NCBI GenBank assembly: GCA_017542055.1
Contig: JAFXXW010000026.1
Span: 1-33,344 of the forward strand
DNA from: Kiritimatiellia bacterium
GTDB lineage: Bacteria > Verrucomicrobiota > Kiritimatiellia > RFP12 > UBA1067
Direction of reading: 5' to 3'
Length of the DNA: 33,344 bases
Part shown: positions 1-6,469 of the stretch, one piece after another
Numbering within the stretch: the stretch's first letter is position 1
Layout: every line of letters begins with the position of its first letter
Position numbers and translations under genes: made by a program
Notes under the pieces: generated by a model
Databases searched by the model: none
Told to the model about the DNA's origin: nothing
Seen by the model: only the letters and a program-made list of their open reading frames with translations

Positions 1-143
1 AGCTTGATATCCTGAATGCTAATATTACCACCGGACACATTTTTGAACGTGGGAGCCACGAAGTTGAAGCCGCCAACAGTGGTCTTGGTCTGATATCCCA
101 CCACGTTGGTGGATTCGATGGCGCCGAACACTGTGGCACAGTG
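1..143 (-). pseudogene. 5'-truncated fragment of a secreted/surface protein gene
   Basis: Read on the minus strand, 47 codons are open from position 143 to the left edge, immediately preceded by a TAA (144-146). The peptide begins CATVFGAIESTNVVGYQ and continues with NFVAPTFKNVSG and ISIQDIK. ATVFGA followed by IESTNVVGYQ looks like the end of a signal peptide and the start of a mature protein of the 'NVVGY' type that I recall from Kiritimatiellota and Lentisphaerota secreted proteins (recollection, not searched). No Met codon, Shine-Dalgarno or signal-peptide core lies upstream; instead a palindrome and then the promoter of the divergent recombinase gene follow. So the 5' end seems lost or separated from its start. 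It could also be an assembly junction. Confidence 0.45.
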
Positions 144-145
144 TT
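127..145. repeat. Perfect 9-bp inverted repeat with 1-nt centre
   Basis: AACACTGTG, one G, then CACAGTGTT. The palindrome sits where the minus-strand coding fragment loses its reading frame and 19 bp upstream of the -35 box of the recombinase gene. It could be an operator for that gene, a recombination half-site pair or a junction scar. There is no U-tract, so it is not an intrinsic terminator. Confidence 0.7.
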
Positions 146-164
146 AAGGGGAGAAGATTTTGGG

Positions 165-193
165 TAGACAAGGGCGGATAAATATGGTATACT
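165..193 (+). promoter_or_regulatory. Promoter of tyrosine recombinase gene
   Basis: TAGACA (165-170), 17-bp spacer, extended -10 TGG-TATACT (186-193). The predicted start near 200 leaves a leader of about 15 nt in which AAGGAGG (202-208) is the ribosome binding site. The design matches the other promoters of the window. Confidence 0.75.
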
Positions 194-214
194 AATAGGA
201 GAAGGAGGAACAAG

Positions 215-1102
215 ATGAAACCTACAATCAAGGCAGTGAGGGAGGAGTACCCAAAAGCGGCAGCGCGCGAACGGGAGCGGTTTGGGCGGCCGGGAGTGCG
301 AACGGAGCGCAATGCGGTGAATGGCGCGGGAATGGTGGTGCGGGAGGCGGCCAAAGTGCTGGGAATGAGCGAGGAGGCGGCGTGGGAGCTGGAGTTTGGG
401 GCCATCACCCGAAGGGTGCTGGAGCGAGTGCTGGGGAGGCTGATGGAAGGGGGCGTGAGGCCGATTACGGCGTGGACGTACGTGTGCCAGTTCCGGGCAA
501 TGGCGGCGAGGTGGACGATAGGGCACTACGAGGACCTGGGGTGGGAGGTGAAGGCGCCGGAGTTGCCGCATTTTCCGGCCATGCCCGCGAGGTACGAGCG
601 TCCGGCGCCGGAGCTGCTCACGAAGGTGAAGGCGTGGTATCAGGGTCTCAAAGGCGAGGAGCGGTTTGCGGCTACGATGATGCTGGAGTTTGGGATGCGC
701 AATGGCGACGTGATGCGGCTCAAGGCGGGGAATCTGGTGGAGCGGGGAGGGCAGTGGTACCTCAGCTATACGCCGCATAAGACGCGGCTTTCCAGCGGAA
801 GGCGGGTATTTTGGCCGGTTTGCGAGAGCCTAAGGAGGGAGATCGGGCCGTACTGCGCACGCGGAGTGAAGGCGGAGGTGTTTGCGCGGCTGAACCGGCA
901 GCTGAGAGGGCTGGGATTTGGGGGCGGCAAGGCGAGCTACGAGCTGAGGAAGATTTGCATCGACCACGTGTATCAGCGGTTTGGCGCCGAGATGGCGGTG
1001 AGCCTCTCGGGGGATGACATACGCACCATCAGCCGCTATTACGCGGACCCCGCCCAGCCAAATTTGGGCGGGCGGAGGGTGGTGGAGATGATGGGTGGGT
1101 GA
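215..1102 (+). CDS. Tyrosine recombinase / phage-integrase-family protein, divergent
   Basis: A 295-residue protein with the layout of a tyrosine recombinase: an N-terminal helical half (core-binding-like) and a C-terminal catalytic half. Box I is recognisable as MMLEFGMRNGDVMRLK with its arginine. A lysine follows in TPHKTRLSSGRR. Box II is YELRKICIDHVYQRFG, where the usual His-x-x-Arg is Tyr-x-x-Arg. The C-terminal nucleophile is probably in DIRTISRYYADP. The usual LGH before it is absent, with SLSGDD in that place. The ATG at 215 follows AAGGAGG by 6 nt. It has its own promoter and faces away from the truncated gene at 1-143. No phage or integron genes accompany it. It may act on nearby DNA or be a domesticated recombinase. 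Family call is solid; activity and substrate are unknown. Confidence 0.75.
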   Translation: MKPTIKAVREEYPKAAARERERFGRPGVRTERNAVNGAGMVVREAAKVLGMSEEAAWELEFGAITRRVLERVLGRLMEGGVRPITAWTYVCQFRAMAARWTIGHYEDLGWEVKAPELPHFPAMPARYERPAPELLTKVKAWYQGLKGEERFAATMMLEFGMRNGDVMRLKAGNLVERGGQWYLSYTPHKTRLSSGRRVFWPVCESLRREIGPYCARGVKAEVFARLNRQLRGLGFGGGKASYELRKICIDHVYQRFGAEMAVSLSGDDIRTISRYYADPAQPNLGGRRVVEMMGG

Positions 1103-1111
1103 AGTTTTTGC

Positions 1112-1140
1112 TTGATTTTTGAGGGGAAATATGGTATAAT
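1112..1140 (+). promoter_or_regulatory. Promoter of the 1170-3478 three-gene operon
   Basis: TTGATT (1112-1117), 17-bp spacer, extended -10 TGG-TATAAT (1133-1140). Predicted start near 1147; AAAGGAG (1158-1164) then precedes the ATG at 1170. Confidence 0.85.
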
Positions 1141-1169
1141 ATTCCCTAACCTGTAACAAAGGAGACAAG

Positions 1170-1988
1170 ATGGCTTGGAATACGCAGGAGAGTGGAGGCA
1201 AGAAGGAGGCGCCGAAGAAGGCGAAGTTGGGCCGGTGGCTGGCGACTACCGGGCTCACGATTGCGGTTTTGGCGGGAGGAGCGGTGTATTTTCTCAACCA
1301 TCCCGTGACGCCAAAGGCGGATAAGCAGGAGAAGAGCCGGGCCAAAATCGCCGAAGCGCAGGCGGACTTGAGCGAGGCCCCGGAGGTGGAAGAAGCCCAG
1401 CCGGTAGAGAGCGCGGAGGACAGGGCGCGGCGCGAAAGGGCGGAGAAAATCCGCAATATGAGCGTGGAGGAGCGGATTGATTTCCTCTTTGACGAGGCGG
1501 AGAAGCGGCCGATCAATCTGGAGCCGGCGACGAATCGCGTGTTCGCAACCGGCACGGAACAGGTGATGAGCTGGATTTTCACGACGCGATTGGGGGATGC
1601 GCCGCCACCTTTGCCGCGAATCTCCATTCACGACGAGGCGCATTTGGCGGAAATCCTGATGAACGCCAACGAAATCAAGGATACCGATTCCGACCGGGCC
1701 GCCGACGCCAAGGAGATGGTGATGCTGGCCAAGGAGGAACTTAAAAAGTTCATCAAGGCGGGCGGGGACATCGAGGAGTTTTTGGAGTACTACCGGGGCG
1801 AGCTGGTGCAGGCGCACAACGAGTGGCAGGAGAGCCAAAGGCAGGTTTTGCAGGTGGTGCGCGAAGAGCCGGAATTGGCGCCGGAGTTCATTGCGGAAGT
1901 GAACAAGCGGCTGGGCGACAAGGGCATCAAGCCGGTGATGATTCCCCCGAAACTGCTGGAACAGCAGGGCATCGAGCTTTACGATTAA
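1170..1988 (+). CDS. Membrane-anchored protein of unknown function, first of three-gene cassette
   Basis: A 272-residue protein I cannot assign to a known family. A charged N-terminal tail (about 1-23, lysine-rich) is followed by one membrane segment at about 24-42 (WLATTGLTIAVLAGGAVYFL), then an acidic, Ala/Glu-rich linker and a helical C-terminal domain, so most of it should be periplasmic. Residues from about 190 to the end align by eye with the C-terminus of the protein at 2789-3478: both have K-x-x-M, then EELKKFI / AELKAYL, a GG turn, VREE / LRRED, and a closing GIKPVMIP / GLPTVIMP. AAAGGAG supports the start. It is the first gene after a strong promoter. Function unknown; an envelope scaffold or secretion accessory role is only inference. 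Confidence 0.7.
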   Translation: MAWNTQESGGKKEAPKKAKLGRWLATTGLTIAVLAGGAVYFLNHPVTPKADKQEKSRAKIAEAQADLSEAPEVEEAQPVESAEDRARRERAEKIRNMSVEERIDFLFDEAEKRPINLEPATNRVFATGTEQVMSWIFTTRLGDAPPPLPRISIHDEAHLAEILMNANEIKDTDSDRAADAKEMVMLAKEELKKFIKAGGDIEEFLEYYRGELVQAHNEWQESQRQVLQVVREEPELAPEFIAEVNKRLGDKGIKPVMIPPKLLEQQGIELYD

Positions 1989-2012
1989 CCCAAGACAAAA
2001 CGAGGAAAAGCG

Positions 2013-2792
2013 ATGAAAAGATGTGCAACTTTGATGATGGCGGCGATTATGGCGTCGGTTTGCCTGGCCGCCAAGCAGGAGACGCTGACTGACGCGGAAA
2101 AAGAGGCCAAGCGGGCAGCCGCCAAAGAGCGGATGATGCAGATGACGGGTGGCCTGGTGGAAAAGGCGGGCGAAGGCAAAATCGTGATTGTCAACCGGCA
2201 GGACAAGATTGCGGAAGCGGACGTGCAGGAGCGGGTGGATACGCTCAAGAATGTGGTGCGGGTCAATATCGAGCTGGTGGCGGAAGACAGGCCCGAGGGC
2301 GGCTTGGACGTGACCAAGCTGGGCGTGCCGGCAGGGGCCAAGGCGGCTGTGTACATTGTGGACGAACCGGCATTGCCGATGTCGCTAGTGGCGGCAGAAG
2401 CGGGCTGGGGCGTCATCAACACGAGCGGACTCAAGGCCGGAAAGCAGTTCAAGACGGAGTTCAACCGGGTGGCCACCATGACTTTTGGCGCGGGAGTGAG
2501 CCAGTTCAAGGGTTCCACCATGCAGACGGTGCGGGGGCCGGCCGATCTCGACAAGTTGATGAGCGAAGGTTTCACTTTTGATGCCGTTTCCACCATGATG
2601 CGCAACTTGCAGAACGTGGGGGTGACGCAGAACAAGCGTTCCACCTACAAGAAGGCGTGCGAAGAGGGCTGGGCGGCCGAGCCGACCAACAACTATCAGC
2701 GGGCCATCTGGGAAAAGGTGAAGGCGGAACAGAGCGAGAGTCCGAGCAATCCGCTGACGATCAAGCCGGGTGACAAGCCGAAAGGCAAGTGA
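2013..2792 (+). CDS. Secreted protein of unknown function, second of three-gene cassette
   Basis: A 259-residue protein with a signal peptide at about 1-19 (MKRCATLMMAAIMASVCLAA) and no lipobox, so likely periplasmic. After a charged helical stretch (about 25-50) comes a mixed alpha/beta domain with KIVIVNRQD, AAVYIVDEP and AEAGWGVINTSGL. The C-terminal part has MMRNLQNVGVTQNKR and EEGWAAEPTNNYQ, a pattern that looks like a conserved core I cannot name with certainty. The arrangement faintly recalls archaemetzincin-like proteins, but no HExxH zinc motif is present, so peptidase activity is not supported. The ATG lies 24 nt after the first gene with GAGG upstream. Its stop overlaps the next start (GTGA), which implies coupled translation. 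Confidence 0.65.
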   Translation: MKRCATLMMAAIMASVCLAAKQETLTDAEKEAKRAAAKERMMQMTGGLVEKAGEGKIVIVNRQDKIAEADVQERVDTLKNVVRVNIELVAEDRPEGGLDVTKLGVPAGAKAAVYIVDEPALPMSLVAAEAGWGVINTSGLKAGKQFKTEFNRVATMTFGAGVSQFKGSTMQTVRGPADLDKLMSEGFTFDAVSTMMRNLQNVGVTQNKRSTYKKACEEGWAAEPTNNYQRAIWEKVKAEQSESPSNPLTIKPGDKPKGK

Positions 2793-3478
2793 AATACCGT
2801 TACCATTATCGCAACAGCGCCAACGAGGCTTTGGACGGGTGGATAACCGCCAAAGACCGCAATGACGCGTACGCCAAGCTGAAGGCGCAGGGAATCAAGC
2901 CGTTCAAAGTGGAAGGGCGAGACCCGGTGGGCTGGAAGCGTTGGACGGCGATAGCGGTGCTCTTGGGGGTGTGCGCGGGACTGGGGCTGGCGCTCCTCAA
3001 CGCCGAAGCGGAAGAAAAAGTGGAGCCGCGCGCCCAATTGTACGGGGACCCGGCCACCATCCAGCAACTCGCGGCTGACGGCTGGCGAGGGGCTTTCGGG
3101 GGAGACGAGGGCAATGCGTGGCTGGCGCGGCATGCGATTCCGGCCAGCGTGTGCGATTGCGGCGAGGGGGCGAGGCCGGCTTTAAGCGTGAAGGCGGTCA
3201 AAATCGAGAGCGACGCGAGCGAAGAAAAGAAGAAGATGGCGCGAATGGTCAATTGGATGAAGGCGGAGCTCAAAGCCTACTTGCAGGGCGGAGGGACGGA
3301 AGCGGACTATATGGAGCTTTGCGACGAGCGCCTCGCGACCGAGCGGGGAATCGTGGCCGCCTACAACGGGGACTTCGAGGCGCTCTTGCGGCGCGAGGAC
3401 GACGCGAGCGAGGCGTGGGAAAAGAAGAACGCGGAGCTGAGGAGCATGGGCCTCCCTACCGTGATCATGCCCGATTAA
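2789..3478 (+). CDS. Single-pass membrane protein with GspF-N-like N-terminus, third of three-gene cassette
   Basis: A 229-residue protein starting at GTG 2789, which overlaps the preceding TGA by 4 nt. Residues 1-45 (YRYHYRNSANEALDGWITA, then DAYAKLKAQGIKPFKV) follow the pattern of the cytoplasmic N-terminal segment of GspF/PilC platform proteins of type II secretion and type IV pili. One membrane segment follows (about 52-70, TAIAVLLGVCAGLGLALL). The rest resembles the C-terminal domain of the protein at 1170-1988. The real GspF membrane domain is absent at this length. It could therefore be an adaptor that borrows a GspF-type module to contact a secretion or pilus ATPase; that is inference. 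No clear intrinsic terminator follows, only a T-rich tract at 3487-3510. Confidence 0.65.
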   Translation: MKYRYHYRNSANEALDGWITAKDRNDAYAKLKAQGIKPFKVEGRDPVGWKRWTAIAVLLGVCAGLGLALLNAEAEEKVEPRAQLYGDPATIQQLAADGWRGAFGGDEGNAWLARHAIPASVCDCGEGARPALSVKAVKIESDASEEKKKMARMVNWMKAELKAYLQGGGTEADYMELCDERLATERGIVAAYNGDFEALLRREDDASEAWEKKNAELRSMGLPTVIMPD

Positions 3479-3512
3479 GCGCGGCTTTTCGGCATTTTTT
3501 GCATTTTCCCTC

Positions 3513-3542
3513 TTGACATTCCAGGCCGGAATATGATATAAT
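3513..3542 (+). promoter_or_regulatory. Promoter of tRNA-Ser/tRNA-Gly/recN unit
   Basis: TTGACA (3513-3518), 18-bp spacer, extended -10 TGA-TATAAT (3534-3542). Predicted start near 3549, about 7 nt before the tRNA-Ser acceptor stem. Confidence 0.88.
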
Positions 3543-3555
3543 ATTCAACAATTGT

Positions 3556-3647
3556 GGAGAGATGGCAGAGCCTGGTTGAATGCACATGACTCGAAATCAT
3601 GCATACCCGCAAGGGTATCGGGGGTTCGAATCCCTCTCTCTCCGCCA
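3556..3647 (+). tRNA. tRNA-Ser (anticodon CGA)
   Basis: Acceptor GGAGAGA (3556-3562) pairs with TCTCTCC (3637-3643). Discriminator G and encoded CCA (3645-3647). Anticodon stem CATGA/TCATG encloses the loop CTCGAAA with CGA at 3592-3594, which reads UCG. A long variable arm (about 3602-3618) marks a class II tRNA, as expected for serine. T arm GGGGG-TTCGAAT-CCCTC. Confidence 0.95.
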
Positions 3648-3653
3648 ATTTAC

Positions 3654-3727
3654 GCGGGCGTAATTCAATGGCAGAATAGGAGCTTCCCAAGCTTCTTACG
3701 TGGGTTCGATTCCCATCGCCCGCTCCA
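3654..3727 (+). tRNA. tRNA-Gly (anticodon CCC)
   Basis: Acceptor GCGGGCG (3654-3660) pairs with CGCCCGC (3717-3723), discriminator T, encoded CCA (3725-3727). The anticodon loop TTCCCAA carries CCC at 3686-3688, which reads GGG. T arm TGGG-TTCGATT-CCCA. Only 6 nt separate it from tRNA-Ser, so both are cut from one transcript. Confidence 0.95.
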
Positions 3728-3739
3728 TTTACGGTTGAC

Positions 3740-5422
3740 GTGCTGCAACGACTCATAGTCCGCAATCTGGCGATAGTCCAGTTCGCCGAAGTAGAATTTG
3801 CTTCGGGCCTCAACGTGCTTACGGGTGAAACCGGAGCGGGGAAATCCGTGTTGATGGGGGCGTTGGAGCTGGTGATGGGCGGCAGGGCCGAGAGCTCCAT
3901 CGTTCGGGACGGCGAAAGCGAGGCGCGGGTGGAGGCGGAGTTTTTGCTGGAAAAAGGCGAACTCAAGGACGTGGCGCAAGAGCTGGAGGAGGCGGGGCTC
4001 CCGCCTTGCGAGGACGGGATTTTGACGGTGCGGCGCACGGTGAACGCAAATGGCGGGGGCAGGACGTGGGTGAACGATTCGACTGCTTCGGCCGGGACGC
4101 TCAAGAAGCTGGCCAAAAGGCTTTTGGACATTCACGGCGCGCGGGCCAACCAGAAGATTCTGGAAGAGCGCTTCCAGCGCGAGGCGTTGGACGACTTTGG
4201 CGACGTGGAGGAGATGTTGGAGCGCGCCAAGTACGCCGAGGCGTGGGAGGGCCGGCAAAAGACGATTGCGGCCATCAAGGATTTGGAGGGCGAGGGCGAC
4301 ACCGACGAAGAGCTGGACATGCTCCGCTATCAGGTGAACGAACTCGACGAGGCGAATTTGAGCGAAGAGGACGAGACGATTGCGGAGCGGCAGCGCAAGG
4401 CGGCGTCGATGGAGGACGTGCGCGCAGCGGCAAGCGAGGCGACGGAAGCTTTGGGGGGAGAGGACCAGAGCGTGGCGGAACTCCTTATGCGGCTCCAGCC
4501 GGATTTGCGGCTCATGGCGCGGAATCTGCCGGAGGCGAGCGAGTGGGTGGACGCGGCCGAAGAGATGTGCATCAAGGCGCAGAACTTGTCGCGCGAGATC
4601 CACCGGACGATCATGCAGCTGGAGGGCGCGGAGGAGAATTTGGCGGAACTGGACGCGCGGCTCACTCTGGTCAACCGGCTGAAGCGCAAGTTCAAGGCGG
4701 CGACAGTGGAGGAGCTCCTTGCGACGCTCGAGAAAAAGCGGGCCCGGATGGAGCGACTGGAAAACCGCGAGGCGGAACTTGCGAGCTTAAGCGCGCAATT
4801 GAAAGAATTGGACTTGGCTCTCCTCAAAAACGGCGAAAAGGTGAGCGAACGGCGAGTCAAGGCAGCGGGGAAAATCGGGAAGGAAGTGACGAAGGAGCTG
4901 CACGATCTAGGATTTTTGCAGGCCAAGTTCGAGGTGCGGCTGGAACGGACGGAGCCGGGCGCGAGCGGTCTCGACCGGGTGGAGTACATGTTCGAGCCCA
5001 ATCCCGGCGAAAGCGCGAGGGAGCTTAGGGACATCGCGAGTTCGGGCGAGACGGCGCGGGTGATGCTGGCACTGAAGAGCGTCCTCAGCGCGCACGACAG
5101 GACGAGCGTCTTGGTGTTTGACGAAATCGACGCCAACATTGGCGGCGAAGTGGGCAGGGCAGTGGGCGAAAAGTTGCGGAAAGTGTCGCGGAGCCATCAG
5201 GTGTTGGCGATTACCCATTTGCCGCAAAGCGCGGTGTACGGGGAGCGGCATCTGGTGGTGTCGAAGCGCGTGGAAGGCGGACGGACGTTGACCGGAATCG
5301 AGCAGGTGGAGGGCGCGAAGCGAGTGGAGGAGATTGCCCGGATGCTGGGCGGAGTCAATTTGACAAGTGTAACGAGGAAACACGCTGAAGAGTTGCTTAA
5401 TTATGGTAAAACTGACAGATAA
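3740..5422 (+). CDS. recN: DNA repair protein RecN
   Basis: RecN is an SMC-like ATPase that acts at double-strand breaks. The 560-residue length fits the family (about 550). The N-terminus has the RecN start (LIVRNLAIVQFAEVEF) and Walker A GETGAGKS at 29-36. A long coiled-coil arm rich in Glu, Ala and Leu fills about 160-370. The C-terminal lobe has the signature region ASSGETARVMLALKSVL, where the family usually has SGGE, then Walker B VLVFDEID near 455-464 and the H-loop region VLAITHLPQ. The start is GTG 3740, set by homology to the RecN N-terminus. It lies only 12 nt after the tRNA-Gly CCA and no Shine-Dalgarno is visible. Its end overlaps the next gene by 20 nt. Confidence 0.93.
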   Translation: MLQRLIVRNLAIVQFAEVEFASGLNVLTGETGAGKSVLMGALELVMGGRAESSIVRDGESEARVEAEFLLEKGELKDVAQELEEAGLPPCEDGILTVRRTVNANGGGRTWVNDSTASAGTLKKLAKRLLDIHGARANQKILEERFQREALDDFGDVEEMLERAKYAEAWEGRQKTIAAIKDLEGEGDTDEELDMLRYQVNELDEANLSEEDETIAERQRKAASMEDVRAAASEATEALGGEDQSVAELLMRLQPDLRLMARNLPEASEWVDAAEEMCIKAQNLSREIHRTIMQLEGAEENLAELDARLTLVNRLKRKFKAATVEELLATLEKKRARMERLENREAELASLSAQLKELDLALLKNGEKVSERRVKAAGKIGKEVTKELHDLGFLQAKFEVRLERTEPGASGLDRVEYMFEPNPGESARELRDIASSGETARVMLALKSVLSAHDRTSVLVFDEIDANIGGEVGRAVGEKLRKVSRSHQVLAITHLPQSAVYGERHLVVSKRVEGGRTLTGIEQVEGAKRVEEIARMLGGVNLTSVTRKHAEELLNYGKTDR

Positions 5423-6461
5423 CGTTTTTAGCGAGGTCAATACCGACCTCGCCGAGGCCTTGCGCAAGGTGAGCAAGTCGAACGAACCGCGAGTGGTGCT
5501 CGTATCGGACATGAACGTGGTGAACCAGACCGAGGGGCTGGGGAAGAAGATAGGAACCTATTTCAACGCGCACGGGATCAAGCTGTGCGGCAAGCCGGTG
5601 GTGCTGGCCGGGGGCGAGCGGATCAAGTTGGACAACATGAACAGCGCGGCTCGGGCGATGAACGGGATTCTCGACGCCAAGTTGGGGAAAAACGACATCG
5701 TGCTGGCGTTGGGCGGAGGCACGGTGCTCGACGTGGCGGGGTATGCGGCAGCGCAAGTGCGGGGCGGCACCAAGTTGGTGCGCATCCCCACCACTGTGGC
5801 GGCGATGATCGACGCCGCGTACGCGGAAACGGCCAGTCTCGATGCCGGCAAAGTGAAGGACGCGTTCCGCATTCCGAGCGTGGCGGACGCCATTTTGGTG
5901 GACCGGAAATTCGCAATGACGGTTTTGGACGGAGTATGGCGCGCTGGGTTCTCGGAGGCCGCTAGACTGGCGGCGGCCTGCGACGCCAAGCTGATGGACT
6001 TCATTCTGGAGGAGGCGGAAAACATTCGCCGGAAGGACGAAGATACGATGTTCGAGGTGATCGAGCGGTGCTTCAAGGTGCGCCAGAAAAATGATCCCAA
6101 GAACTTCGGCGAGTGGAGCGCGGTGCGGCTGGAATCGATGAGCGGATACAAGTTGCCGCACGGCTACGCGATCGCCATCGGGGTGATGATAGATGCGACT
6201 TACTCAATGTTAAAGGGGTTTTTGAGCCAGGACGAGTGGCGGCAGATAGCCGACTTCATGAACAAGTGCGGGGCGATGGACGGCGCGGTGCACAGTCGCC
6301 ATCTGGTCAACCAGGTGGACACCGTGATGTTCGGGCTCGACGCCTGGGAGCTCGCCTACGGCGACGAGGGCATTTACATTCCCAACGGACTCGGGAAACT
6401 CGTGCAGGATAAAAAACCCGATCGAGAGACTATGCAAAAAGCGATAAATATGATAAAATAA
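5403..6461 (+). CDS. 3-dehydroquinate synthase (AroB)-family protein lacking catalytic motifs
   Basis: A 352-residue protein whose overall fold markers are those of AroB: GGGTVLDVAGYAAA (about 104-117) for NAD binding, then LVRIPTTVAAMIDAA, AILVD, RAGFSEAARLAA and SGYKLPHGYAIAIGV. Several active-site motifs are changed. The GGKTG loop after IPTT is AETAS-like, so its lysine is gone. The family's NFGHTxGHAIE is NFGEWSAVRLE at 234-244, which removes the histidines that include a zinc ligand. Glu in FSEAA and His253 in LPHG remain. I infer that it does not make dehydroquinate and is either a new sugar-phosphate cyclase or a non-catalytic paralogue. It starts inside recN and ends just before bamA. 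Confidence 0.75.
   Translation: MVKLTDNVFSEVNTDLAEALRKVSKSNEPRVVLVSDMNVVNQTEGLGKKIGTYFNAHGIKLCGKPVVLAGGERIKLDNMNSAARAMNGILDAKLGKNDIVLALGGGTVLDVAGYAAAQVRGGTKLVRIPTTVAAMIDAAYAETASLDAGKVKDAFRIPSVADAILVDRKFAMTVLDGVWRAGFSEAARLAAACDAKLMDFILEEAENIRRKDEDTMFEVIERCFKVRQKNDPKNFGEWSAVRLESMSGYKLPHGYAIAIGVMIDATYSMLKGFLSQDEWRQIADFMNKCGAMDGAVHSRHLVNQVDTVMFGLDAWELAYGDEGIYIPNGLGKLVQDKKPDRETMQKAINMIK
6431..6459 (+). promoter_or_regulatory. Possible weak promoter for bamA
   Basis: TGA-TAAAAT (6451-6459) resembles the extended -10 of the other promoters, but the -35 at 17 bp (TATGCA, 6431-6436) is poor. It overlaps the stop of the preceding gene. Transcription from it would leave bamA with almost no leader, and no Shine-Dalgarno is seen before the ATG at 6470. 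Confidence 0.35.
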
Positions 6462-6469
6462 CAGTTACC

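Noticed and set aside
1..11. AGCTTGATATC resembles a cloning polylinker (HindIII/EcoRV).
   Set aside because: It reads in frame with the secreted-protein fragment (ISIQDIK) and departs from vector sequence right after.
127..150. Palindrome as an integron attC site.
   Set aside because: The outer motifs fall short of RYYYAAC and GTTRRRY by one base each, there is no spacer-loop structure, and the recombinase lacks the IntI layout.
2013..2792. Archaemetzincin-like peptidase.
   Set aside because: No HExxH zinc motif in the sequence, only a loose resemblance of the surrounding pattern.
3479..3512. T-rich tract as terminator of the three-gene cassette.
   Set aside because: No stable stem found before the T-rich bases.
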